NCBI RefSeq assembly: GCF_964340395.1
Contig: NC_135549.1
Location: forward strand, 14,563,342-14,627,341
Source: Glandiceps talaboti
Lineage: Eukaryota; Hemichordata; Enteropneusta; Spengelidae
Direction: 5' to 3'
Length of the DNA stretch: 64,000 nt
The notes beneath the pieces were generated by a model. That model saw only the letters and a list, made by a program, of their open reading frames with translations, was not told the origin of the DNA and made no database searches. Positions 26,811-40,500 of this stretch are shown piece by piece. The position numbers were made by a program, and so were the translations under genes. Every line of letters begins with the position of its first letter. Positions within the stretch are counted from its first letter, which is position 1.

Positions 26811-27348
26811 TTCAAGTTATGGTATTACTATTATGGTAGCAACTATGCGCACTTTGCTAAGTGGCTCATAGTTCAAGGTAGAGGGAGAGGGCATAGTAAA
26901 TTCAAGTTATGGCAGCCACTATGCACAGTTTGCTAAGTGGCTCATAGCTCAAGTTAGAGGGAGAGGTCGTAGTAAATGCAAGTTATGGCTGCAACCATGC
27001 ACAGTTTGCTATTAAGCTAATAGTTCAAGTTAGAGGTAAAGGGCGTCAAGTCATGACATCAACTATGCACAGTTTGCTTAGTGGCTCATAGTTTTAGTTA
27101 GATGGAGAGGTCATAGTGAATTCAAGTTATGGTTGCAACCATGCACAGTTTGCTATTAAACTCACAGTTCAAGTTAGAGGTAAAGGGCATCAAGCAACTA
27201 TGCACAGTTTGCTTAGTGGTTCACAGTTTAAGTTTATAGAGGGAGAGGGAGAGGTCATGGTAAACTCAAGTTATGGTAGAAAATTTGCTAAGTAGTTCAT
27301 AGTTTTAGTTTTTATAGAGGGAGAGGGTATATGGTAGATTCAACTTCA
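26811..27348. repeat. Degenerate minisatellite near the FBXL13 3' end
   Basis: Units carry TTCAAGTTATGG, then (A/C)ATGCACAGTTTGCT, then GGCTCATAGTT and AGAGGGAGAGG. CACAGTTTGCT recurs at about 26924, 27000, 27068, 27144 and 27202 (spacing 58-76 bp). Two unit types (TAAGTGGCTCATAG versus ATTAAGCTAATAG) alternate, indicating a higher-order dimer. If the distal polyA site of FBXL13 is used, this array is transcribed. Confidence 0.85.
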
Positions 27349-28102
27349 GAATTATCAAGTTTTGATAGTCACTGTGTCCATTTTTTTATACAAAGATGTT
27401 CACAGTTTTAAATGTAGGGGAAAAAAGGCATTAGATGGCATAAAAGCTTCAACTTAAGTTGATAAATAGCTCACAACAAACACTAAAACTACTGCACAGA
27501 GCAAACTAGTAACATTAGACGAAAACACAGCACATGGATACTGTAATACTGTCAATGCGTTTACTGTATACATTCACTAGTTTATACTGTACCATCAATT
27601 ATTTGATTATATTGTAATAAGTATTTTTGGATGCCGTATGGTTTTTTGCATATGTAATGAGTACTGTCAACAATGTTGAATAACATTACAAAGTTTAATA
27701 TAATGGATCATATTAGGAAACAGAACTGTCTGTTGCCGTTGAGAAATCCCTTCGGATCATTGCAAAGCCAAACATGACTCATTACTTAGAGACAGACTTA
27801 CAGTATCCATTTGTATATGCACACAAACTACACTGCTAAATAACAAACAAGTAAGGCATGCATTAATTAAAAAAGTTACTTGAAATGTAAGATGATGTTA
27901 TGCAGCTATCACTTGCAGAGCAGTCCAGGTATTAAAACACTTTTCTAAACTACTGCTACTACCAAACCAATAGCGAATGTTTAGCCAAGTAAAAGACAGC
28001 AAAAAAAACCAAGGGTGATTGTCTGAAGAATCTCTGATAGAGTGAATACAGTTGACTGATATACCTCACTTTGGCATTACAGGAAAGTAGATGTATAGTG
28101 GC

Positions 28103-28108
28103 TTTATT
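28103..28108 (-). terminator. Candidate polyadenylation signal of FBXL13 (proximal)
   Basis: AATAAA on the minus strand about 415 nt after the FBXL13 stop. A distal AATAAA at 26489-26494 would give a 2-kb 3' UTR containing the minisatellite. Confidence 0.4.
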
Positions 28109-28521
28109 TGGCAACTGATGATGTGAATTACGAACTATCCTGGAATTCTAATTTCATTAAAAAAAAAATTGACAACGGAGTTGAACTGGAAGACACTTTC
28201 TGTCCTTAACTTATTACATTATCCAACTATTTACAAAATAGTGACTTATTTTCAGTTCTTTTAATAATTTGTAATATCTACAACATGAATATGAAATTGA
28301 ATTCAAAATTGAATAATATATATATTCTTTAAACTTGGCACAGTACCAAAATGGAGGAGCAAAAACTGAGTTCGTGGTGATAACCAAACCATCGGACGGT
28401 ATATTGTATTCAGTTACCAAACCTTGAACAATAAATAGTGTCTATGGACGGCATTCCTCTATTCATCATTCATCGCCCACTTCAAACCAAACCAGTTAGC
28501 AATTGTACACACATGGACGGT

Positions 28522-30287
28522 TTAATCAATGACTGATCCAGTGTGTCCTGGATTCTTTAGTTTGGTGGTAGATGCCTTGTCCAAGAAGTAGGCTGGTGGG
28601 TCGTCGTTATTCCACGTGACAGAACTTATTTTGCCTTGTAGTTTCTGGTAGGCTGTCCTGAAGACACAAGATAATGAAAAGATGGTTGGATTGTGCACTG
28701 TAAATAATGTGTACAGTTACACTATGTGTACGCTTTAGAATTAATTTCCTATTGTCTACTGTGTAGCTTCATCAACCATTACGATTATGATCATAAAATT
28801 AACATGTTTTCTGAAATGAAATTACTTCTACATATCGTAAAGAAAATAATTTCAACTCAGCAGAGATTAGTTAAAGAGTTCATCGTTCTGTTGATCAATA
28901 TTTTCAAATGAAGATAGACAGCGAGTACTCCAGCTTTTAAAAGTACAAACTTACTGTCAATGAAACTTGTATGAATAGTGACAAATTTATAACTTCTCCT
29001 GTACTAAGAAAATCTGCTTTTTTGTAGATGTTCACTTAAATCACTAACAGCATATTGTTAAAATGTGGCTATGATTAACACAAGGATAACCAAAGTGAAC
29101 ATTTTCTACAGACACGGTGGTGGTCTGATATAGCATAAATGAAAAAAAATAAAGAAAATGACTTACTTGGTGACATTTCTACAGAACAACATGACCAGTA
29201 CTTTAAGGCGCTTACATCCCTTGCGCAAATACCTCAAGGACTTATCACTTACATGCACACACCCAGATATATCTAGGGTATGCAGGTAGTGACAAACCCC
29301 AGAAAGGTACTGGATGCTCAAGTCCGTAAGCTGAAATAGAAAACAAAACAAGAAAATACACAATAAGTATCGACATGGCAACTGTCTAACAAACAAAAGT
29401 AAAAAAAATAGAATTTTGAATGGTTGTACTCATCAAACTAAAATGATAACAAAATAAAAAATTATGAGAAAAAAATCGGCAACCCCAAAAGAAAAGAAAT
29501 TAAAAAAGGTAGAAAAAATAACATAGTAATCAAATCAATAGAATTACTATACATAATGATTTTAGAATGAAATATAATGGTAAAAAATGAATGTACAGTA
29601 TAATGACAAATATCTTTATATGTAACAGCTGGTGCAGTAATACCACAGCAGTAACAGTTGAAATCGTCAATAAATCAACCTCCACACAAGTGTTGTCATG
29701 GCAACACAGTGCTGGTTATAGGCTTCAATCACTTCAGGCAGCTTATGTGCAAATACCCTACTGGTAACAGTTTTTATTAGAAAATACTTTGCATACATGT
29801 TTTCATTTCACTGAATACCCTCCCCCACCCCACCCCAATCAGCTGTTGTAAATTGATCTGAAAGCTTGATCAATTATTGTGAAACAGTGAGAACACACAC
29901 ATACTATACCATATCAAGTGCTGCATAGTCTGATAGATTGGCAACTACATACGCTGTGCTGTGATGGCACTGTTAGTTATTAAAGCAGGTAACAGGTTAA
30001 ATTACAACATAACTTGTACATTTCAAAACTCTGTTAATCTCTGTATGTATTTACGTATGTCTTCGTTTTCATGGAATTCATCAGTTGTGAATTTGGTAAT
30101 TTAAAACAAAAATTTAAAACAAGTTACACACACATACACATATACACACAGACACAGACACAGACACATACACACAGACACACATAGACAGACACAGACA
30201 CACAAACACACACACACACACACAGACAGACATAGACAGACAGACAGACACAAACTGACAGACAGACAGGCGCATGCACACGCGCGC

Positions 30288-30335
<48 letters not shown>

Positions 30336-33300
30336 TGTGTTTAGATATACATGTATTTGTATATGGCAGATGTTACACTGTAGTGACAAAGATCACACAT
30401 TGAACAAATCGTCAAATATATCATGTTTATAAAAGTCTGGTGAATTTTATATAATATTTCCATTTAAACACAACTATCCTGATAATGTGATGCTACCTAG
30501 AGACATTTCTCTGATAAATAGCACTCACTAGAGGTATTGCTGTCTTGCTTGTAGCCCACATTCACATCAACTACATAGTGCATTGTGTGACTTTAGTGCT
30601 GAACTTGCCACTAGAGGGCATCATTCATTGAAGGGTCTAGTTATTTGGGTGTTATCCATATCACAAGTGCTTAGATCACAAAACTCTTCAATTCATTTTG
30701 TTTGTATCTGTGCCAACTTACCATATGACAACCTGTCAGATTGAGAACTACAAGGCGACGACAGCAGAATGCCAGGTTTTTAATCGCACTATCAGTCAAT
30801 GCTGAACAGTGGGATACATCTAATCGTTCTAAGTCCCGACACTGCTGGGCAAACTTCTGTATTCCTAGATCAGTGATCTGATAACACTCCGCAATAGTGA
30901 CATCTAGTAGTCTTGCATTACCACCCAGTGAAGCCAAACCCTGCAATATACACATGCATAGATGTCAGGTCTTTCGGGAAATTACCAATTCTAGTCTAAT
31001 TCGTGTACCAACATTTTATAATCAAAGAGAGGAATTACTGTAAGTGTAGGTATGCATTGTATGTTGATGTAAGGAATGGAAAGGAATGATGGCTTGAGAG
31101 ACAATGATGAACTTACCGAGTCTGAAACATTACACCCTGAGATATCAACTGACACCAATGATGGCATACTGCCTAGGAGTTCCACGCCTGCATCTGTGAT
31201 GTGTTCACAGAAACAGAAACTGGCATACGTCAAGCTGTGACACCTGTAAATTACACATAAAAATAGTTACTCTAAAAATTACAACATGCATTTGTCAATG
31301 TCATTACTGCCACTGCCCCCCCCCCTCCCCCCCGTCATCATCCTCCTCCTCCTCCTTCTCCTCATTGTCGTTGTCATCGTCGTCGTCGTCGTCGTCATTG
31401 TTGTCATCATCGTTGGTGTCGTAATAATTTGTTTACTGTTTTTTTAAAACCTATGCCGTGAGTTCTTTCATCACAGATATAGTACTTTTGAATACACTGT
31501 TATTTATGACAAAGTGTTAAAAAATATTCAATATACAGTCCCTTAATCACTGTGATTACCATCATTCATAAAAGCCAATGATACTTTTCCCACAGTATAA
31601 TGATGTTAAAATACACCAGTGCTGACTTGAGTACATCTCCAATAATTCAAAATCTCTACTAGACATCTGAGTCACCAAATCTATGACAACTAAGACTTAC
31701 TTCTGCATGATTCTGAGTATTGATACATCACTGACTCTCACACAGTTAGTTAGATTCATTTCACGTATCCGTGGGCCTGAGGGACCTTCCACCATCTGTC
31801 GTACTCCGGTATCACTTATCCTGCAAAATGTAGGCTTGTTACATATAGGAATGTACAGCTTCAATATCTGATTAAACATGGGTTGTTTGGTTTTTTTAGC
31901 AATTTGTCACTGGTAAATAATGACTTTACACTTGTTTGATTACCTGAATTATAGTGAAAAGTGCAGCTGAAAAATACAGTTATACGTATCATAAACAGAG
32001 ATGAAAGAGATTAGAAAGTGGGTTAGGAACCATGTATTTCAATGAAGGTCTTAGATCTTAGAATATGAACGTATTTTAGCCATTTGCAATGTCTGAATTT
32101 ACAATGTCTGATTCATGTATGTAAGTAAACATATAAACACAAAGTGTCACAAAATATATAATTTGTTACAAGAATGAGTACACACTGTATACTCAATCAT
32201 TCAAATATTTCAACACAGCATGGTATCCGATAAGTAAACACAGTAAAAAGAAAGTGTTCGTACCTGACACAGTCAGCAATATTGAGTACATTGACATTCC
32301 TGCATGCTGATAGTGATTTCAGTGTTGCATCTGTCAGTCTAGGGCAGTCAACCAGGTACACATGACGTAAATCATGACAATATTTGGCTAACTGTTTCAT
32401 TCCTACATCAGATATTCTGTTATTAGCTGAAATCAAAAGAATATATATTGTATTGGGCAGGCTCTTTGATTTATTTCTTGTATCATATTTATTTCATCTC
32501 ATCTCATTTCATATCTACTATCACCCTGTAGTGTGACCACTAGAAGTCTTACCATTCATTCTTGTCACCTTTTTCCATGCATCATTGTTTACCAAGGTAG
32601 TATACATGTATGTCAGACGATACTGGAACACAAACACACTACACTACTATTGCAAAACTTGACATTATTTACACTACAAAACATGCCTGGTTGATCTTCA
32701 TGACTGTGTTTGATTTGTATTTACCAAAATCCATGATGAGTTCCATTTGTGATATTGCTGTGTTATCCTCAATATTTAACCTTCTGTCAATTTTAATATC
32801 TATGAAATGAAGTCTCCGTGTAATTACTTTAAGTTCTGTTCAATCATGTGTTTTTTTTTCTTGTCACTCTGATTACTTTGCCAAAACAGTAACTCATGAT
32901 TACTCTATCACTGAGAGGAAGCAGTGTCTGGCTTGCAAAGACTTTGTCATAACATTACTATATAGCCTACACCACAAACCAACTCCATAGTCCTACCTAT
33001 GACAGGCCATTCTTACACATTATGTGATATTGTATTCCTTACCTTCTAATCTGATACGTTGTAATTTTCTATTGACAGCCATAGATTTCATGGCTGAATC
33101 ACTGAGATGTGGTGCTCCTAGTAGTGAAATTGCACGGATGTTATGACACTTGTTAGTAATTGCTGATATACATTCATCCTTCAGTGTATTACTGTCATTC
33201 ATATAGATGGACTGAAGGTTGGAACAACCATGTGCGATATTCTTAAAACCATCAGGTGTGATCTGTACGGAGGAAACAAAAAAAATGAGTCAAATATCAG

Positions 33301-34465
33301 TTTTGAGCATGGAAATCTTAGTATTGTGTTGTGATGTATACAGACATCAAGAGTTGACATAAACAAACATACCTGATCGACATTGAAATTACATGTAAGC
33401 TTTTGAAACACTACATCATTCATGGAAATTTTGAGGAAATGGAACTGTTACAATAGTGTTTCTCTACACCTGTGGACTTATTCACCAGTCTAGGTTGATC
33501 ACATGACTCACCACTGGAATCATGTGACACATGAATGGAATCCAACATGTATGAAAGATGGAAAACAACTGCCACTATAGCTGTTACTGATATGATTGTA
33601 CCATGTTTTGGTGATGGTAAGGTAAATAACCACCTCTGACATATTTTTCTCTACAAAACAGAAAGGCATTAATTGGGAAACTAACTAGGTTTTTATCACT
33701 TTTTGAATACATTGTAGTGATATCGAAAGAATGTACAGATTTGATTACCTGTGTACATCCAGAGAGATCCAAGTAGATTAATTTACGACAACCTCTGCCG
33801 TTAGCCAAGTACTGCAACCCTTTGTCTGAAAACCTCTTGCAATAAGCTAGACTTAGATACTGTAAATTTGTACAGCACCTACAAAAAAGATAGACAGAGG
33901 AAAAAATATATTCACTATCATATTGTCCATTATCTGATAAGGATTACACCTCGGTGAGAAAAAAACAGTTGACTGACAGAGCTAGAGAAAGGTTGGTCTG
34001 AAACAAATCAATTTTCATATCTAGTCTGTATTGAGCCACTGTTAACAGAACAATTATGCAAGAACGTGTGATTCTATTTTGTTATTTAGAAAGATAAACT
34101 GACGATAGGTCTTACTTTGCAAGGACTCTGAGCGTGGCATCACTGACCAGGGTATGTGATAGATTCAGGTAAAGCAATATATTGCAGCCTTCAGCTATCT
34201 CCTTCATCATATCATCAGTAACACCAGTACACTCGGAGATATTGAGATCTTGAAGGTTTCTACATTGGCCTGAAAATAATATAAAATTGACAAATTGAAC
34301 GATGTCACTGGTCATTCAGAATGAATGTTTTCATGGATGTGTAAAAAAATGCAGTTAGTAATCCCTCTCCCCACCAACCTCATTCACACCTCCCCATTTA
34401 TATAGTGAATTCGTGTATTTAAAGTTGCTTGAAACATGTACACCTAGTCTATCTATTACAGGTTG

Positions 34466-34527
<62 letters not shown>

Positions 34528-37500
34528 AGACAATGTTATTTATTTTCTTTTGAGATGTGTTTCTTCCATTGTTCTTACCTATTGAGATGAAACTGGGTTT
34601 CTTGAGATGAGCACATCCTCTCAAGTTCAAATGTATCAAGTAAGGTCGACATTTATTGAGTAGTGTTATCACAGTAATATCAGTTACCCTGCAAAGAGGA
34701 GGAAAATCAAACTCTGGGTATTAGTGAGACTTAACGTTGACTATAAAGCACCTCAGCATACTGAAACAGATGTGAATAAATAAATGACGGTTAGTAGAAA
34801 TGGTTAGACTAGAAAAAATGAAAGGGTTAATATGACATTACTGGTTATAAATGATGGAAAAAAAATTAAAAAAATAAAGTTAGATATGTTACATGTCTTC
34901 TGATATCTACAGTTGAAGTGAATGACTCATGGTGGTGGTGTAGGTGTGATGACGATCTGACCATGATGGACTGACTTTACCTCGCATGCTGGTAAACTAG
35001 TTCAATTCTACCTACGTGAAATCTACAGAACTTCACAAACTCAACACAATCACACTATTGTCTTCCAGCAAATAAATACTAAATTTCTAGTTTTGCACAC
35101 TTTGCACACTTTGAAAAGAGAAGTTCATGTTTGACTTCATTCTTTTCTTGTTTAATCCTTATATAAACACTAATAACATTAAATTTAAATCAAAACCAAA
35201 ACTGTGATGTCTAAAAATGAATGAACAAATGCACATAACATGCAAACACATGAATTACTTCACATACAAACATTGGTTGTGGCAAGCAATTCACATTTCA
35301 ATCATACAATATCAACTTGTGATTCTCATGGGCAATACAAAATCTTGAACTTTAAACTTGAAACTAAATTTTTTTAAATTAAAAATATGGTATTTCCCTT
35401 GACAATAAAGAAATTGAAGATTGTGTCTACATTTTGTACAAGAAACATCTAACCTCAGACCACGGTACGTTTGGTGGTCTGAGATCTAACAAACCTTTTT
35501 ACCAATATTACAAAAATGAAAATAAATCTTAACTGTTACAGCAAATTTTTGGAATGGAAAACCAAATTGTGTCAACTTTATTACACTGGTGGGTAACTCA
35601 AACTTCAGGGAAAATTGAGAGACTCAGTTCTTGAAAATCAAATGGTGAACACTCTGGTTTCTTTCTATGGAATACTATATAACTGGTGTATTTGATGTGG
35701 CACAGTTTTCAGAACTAAATATACTTTTTGATGATCTGCTCTTGAGGTGGTTTCTTTCACAGATTTGCATCTCTGCACCTAAATCTAGTCTGGTCTTTAC
35801 ATTGTGTAATACAGGCTGTGCACTATCTCAAGTTGTGAGGGTGGATATAGTAGCGTGTAAATACTGGCTACCAGTTACATTCTGGCTTTGTGCAAATGAT
35901 AGAGTATTGGATCATCAGTTAATTGCTCTATGGTTGGAGACAATAAGAGGCATTCTTCCACACGTACACACAGACTTTTAAAGAACTTTCATAATATATT
36001 TAAGATATTTCAGGAGTACTGTACTATTCTTCACATTTCTAAATAACAGTTAGACTTGAAATTTTTTATATATTCAACTGACTACACATTCTTAGATATG
36101 AACATGTGACTGTGAATAATAGCCCCTTATTTTTAAATTGAACAAAAACAATAGAAGAAGCCCTAGCAGCTCAGTGGTTCTGAAGAGAAAAAAAATGAAT
36201 GTCTTTTTGAAAGCTAATCTCAATGATTTCATAAGAGTGACACCTGACATTACTTTATCAACAACGGTAAGGAAAATTACCCCCAACTATTATTATATTA
36301 TCTTTGTAATCTGTACATTCCATCAGTTTACCAACCATTTTGTTCAAATGTGGAGTTAAAGCTGGTGAAGTATTGTAGAAGAACGCCTCTGATTACCTCC
36401 CCCCTTTCAGTATCAACTGATGCATGCTGTCATTTTGATTGGCACTGTAACGCTGTGTCAAGATGCAAACAAGGAATAGAGTGCATATTTACCCATTCTT
36501 TAACCTTTAAAAATACCATGCGGCATGCGACAATTGCAATATAGATCACATTGGAGAGAAACATTGTAAATCTGGTTAGTGTAACAGAGAGAGAGAGAGG
36601 ATGACAAATAAAAAACCCAACGGACTCACCAGGACACCACCATGGACCAGTGATAGCAACACAACACACAATAAGTTAGAACAAGCAACACACATTTGAG
36701 ATCCCAACAAGGACACACTTTGATAAGTAGAGGTAACCCATGAATAAATGATAGAACAAGCTTTTTACATGTGTTCATTTACTTAATGCACTCCTGTATT
36801 GATTTGACTTCACATTATCACAGATTCAGCAAAGCAGTTTATATTTTACATAGCAACTTATACACGATGCAAAATTATGCATTGACCGCGATGCTAGAAT
36901 GGAAAAACATGCATATTTGTGTAATATAATGTATGCATATTTATTGATTTGTACAAACTTGTGAACTTTGTGTATGCTTTGATTTCCCGTTATTTTAATC
37001 CATACAAATTATGATGCCTTTTTGATACATAATGATACACAATATTTTTTACATGTCCACGGTCAGTTATATTACAGGGGTAATTGTTTAATATTATATG
37101 ATGTGAATACAAGCATCAATATTTTGTATAGGCAAGCAATGTAAACACTGCAAATTGATTTAGCTTTGTTACCCTGCGGTTGAGGAGTGACATACGTTAC
37201 AGACACAAGTGAATCACAAAAAATAGTTATAATATACAATATGGGTAAAAATTATACATTATATTATATAGGTAGGGTGAGGACGATGACATTAAACATA
37301 TATATTATACTTCAACTTTACACTAACACTAATACCTAGACAAATGTACATGACTGTAAACTTGACAAATGAGTAATTAGTACCGGTAGAAATATGACAT
37401 CGAACAGTACAAATTACATAGGCTTAACTAAAAATATTCATTTTTGTTACGTGCATCAATTAAATCACTTTTATATTTCCATAATTGTGTTTATTGATTC

Positions 37501-40500
37501 TTTACCAATACATCAAAACTGGGTAACATGAAATATTCTTTGGTCCAAAAAAAAAATAAATTGATCAAAAGCTGACATTGCATTATCAATACAAGCACTT
37601 GGGAACAATTTTATCATAATCAATATTTTGAATATTAATATGAAAGATGGACTTCATTTCTCAGGAGTATTGACCGATATTTGATATGCAAAGTAGTAGA
37701 CTTCTCTTCTTGTGGGTAAAAATAAACGAAAAAAAAAAGACACATAAACTTTATACTCACTTATGTCTGACAGTGGATAGATCAAGCTATAAGATGAAAT
37801 ATAGAGTGAATATTTAGTGTATAGACATTAAAAATCACATGGTTGCAATTAGTCCCAAATGCTAAACTAAATTTTAAGATGACTTAATAGTCATACAGTT
37901 TAAATCACATGACTGCATCAACTCCAAACTCTAAGTCACTACACTTAGAAGCAACACACAGAAAATATTGATTTCTGATTATTTCCCCACAACACCTCTG
38001 AATTAGTCTGATCAGTAGTTGTGTAAGATGAATAGCATGTATACATTTACAAAGAGGTATACTGACAGTGGTAAATCATAGCTGTAAAAACCACTTTACG
38101 TAGAGACTCTAAGTATTATCAGCGTACTACTTATAAAGTGATAAAGTAAATGAAATATGAATCACAACTGTTAATATTTCAAGCTTTTAAAGAAAATCAA
38201 AGTTAATTGTGAAACTGTACTGTTGTAGTAATGTCTAAAACTAGATGTAACATCCTTAGACCACTGCCAATTTTTGTAGAATACAATTTATGTATGTAAA
38301 CACACTAAGATCAGAGTTCTCCCTCAATAAGGTATTAAACATGATATGAGTGCAAAACACTTTTTGTAATTTCTGAATGCCATCTTGAAAAAACAAAAAT
38401 CATAACTCCAAACCACTTTCTAATTGTTCTATGCAAAAATGGTATTAAAACAGATAGATGACCCCCACAGGTCATTTTTTCTCTGTATCTGACTGGTAGC
38501 TATAGAAGGTGTTACTGCCTTAGGGCTCTCTTATGAAATAATTATGCTGCATACTGTTAACTATTGATACTTTTTTTATACATGACCAGTAAAATGACCA
38601 AATCAATGACAATTGTACTCACCCTGCTCCATAGACTACTAGTTTGTGTTATCATCTTCCATGACCTGCATACCATGGCACATCGTCCAAGATCAGAGAT
38701 ATCAACATAACTGAATATCTGCCAATATAAATTTACTATCATAAAGACACTACTACTTTGTAAATCTTAATAAAGCCTAATAAAAAAAAATTGTGTGGTT
38801 CCAGTTACACTCAATTTTAGAATAGGTGGGGTAGGTAGATTTTGTATTTTATTTTATTATAATTTTTTTTTCATGTGTGAGTGTCGAGTTCAGGTTTTCC
38901 ATTGTTTTCCAAATGGTCTCTGTGTTGTTTATTTCATCAAAGCCATTACAGATTGGAAGAACAGTTTCAGAGTGTCATTTTAAGTTGATGGCAGTTTCCA
39001 CATCCAATATTTCTCACGAGACTTCACAATTTTTGCAATTTTATTATTTTTTTCTTGAATACATAAACAAAAGTTCAGGGTCATAGTGAAAAGCTAGGTG
39101 GGGTCAGATAACCGGAACCAAATAATTATTTGTTTAGGCCTAATGGGAGGAAATTGAAAATTTTGATAATTTTTCCTCACCTTAATAGCTGCTCTTCTTG
39201 GCAACATCGATATATCATCTCTAGCCTCTCCTCTAGGTCCTAAGTGGTCATCATCATCACCTAACTCACCTCTCTCCAGTCTCTGTAGAGATGATTTCAA
39301 CAAAACATTTGATAAAACTAATAACATCTCTCGTCAATTTTACTACACTTTTTATGATTTATGACAGACAAAGCATTTAAAAACACAGGAAACAGTATTA
39401 TCAGATTACTAATAACATTTACAAATTATCAATAAATCAACACAGGATATACTATCATAGTTATGATTTATTAAATTTCATATATTTCTAGTTTAACTTA
39501 TACACTAAACAGAAATGTATTAACCACTTCAACATATATTACATCCTGTAACTAATATATCCGGACACAAATCAATAGTTTAAAATTTACAACACTATTT
39601 GCTAAGTATCTTTACATAGACTATCATGATATCAGCACTCTAAAAACGTTCAATTTTTAACTGTACTATTTGTTATAGCTTGTATTATAATGTGTGCCCT
39701 ATAAGCCAATATTGAATCACTGCAGTGGTTGGTGGTGGACCACTACTAAGAAATCCCAACCAGCAGTGACCAGCTGCCGACTGCCACCTTTTTCATTGAA
39801 ATAATTGTGTATGTCACAATAGACCCATATATTTAATACATATTTTGGTTCATCAAGTGACACACACAATTATTTTCTTTTTAACCTTTTTTTACCCTCC
39901 CCAATCCAAATACTTTATCATGTATCTAAAAAGGATATAATTATCCATCATGTGTTAATTTCACATTCTTTTATTTTTCAATTCTGTTATCCAAAGGATG
40001 AAGACAAACAAACCATTCCTCAAGTGCCATGTACGAGTAAAAACAATAAACTGTTTAAAGGCCAATATCAGATTAGGATTAAAGTAGTTGTCTGGCAGCG
40101 TCATACAAAGCTAGTCCTAAACAAAAGAATGATGATGTCAAAACAGTAGTAATCAAGACCTTGGAATTCAAACATTGGGGTTTAAGATAAAACATCTGTT
40201 TAGGTCTTAGACTTAGAGAGCACACAGAAACTAAACATGTATATACTTATTTTACATTGTGCTCTAATTAAAAGAAACGAACATGAACTTTGTCTAAAAT
40301 TAAGCACAACTGTTACATAACATAACATAACATAACATAACATGTTACATGCTAAAAACAAACAACATGAAATGATAAACACACAACGTGCAGGTATGTG
40401 CCTATACAGGTATGTCTTTTACCTAGATCTATCTAGCTAATATCTCTCTACCTAACTTACCAGGGCTTGTGACTATACACATCAACACAAATGGTGGACA

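Larger units (their letters stand above)
24274..28521. other. Convergent 3' region between gene B and FBXL13
   Basis: No protein-coding exon was found. Gene B (plus) and FBXL13 (minus) end toward each other here, so most of the interval is probably 3' UTR plus a short spacer. It holds polyadenylation signals for both genes, a 30-bp perfect palindrome (25759-25788), a minisatellite (26811-27348), and a stretch around 25380-25760 whose low-complexity, motif-rich character suggests an old interspersed repeat, which cannot be confirmed without a search. Confidence 0.5.

Noticed and set aside
30101-30389. Cys/Val-rich open frames
   Set aside because: They cross the compound CA/GACA microsatellite.
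35667-35981. 104-codon plus-strand open frame in an FBXL13 intron
   Set aside because: No recognisable domain, no signal of splicing or repeat proteins; its length is within chance expectation for an interval of this size.
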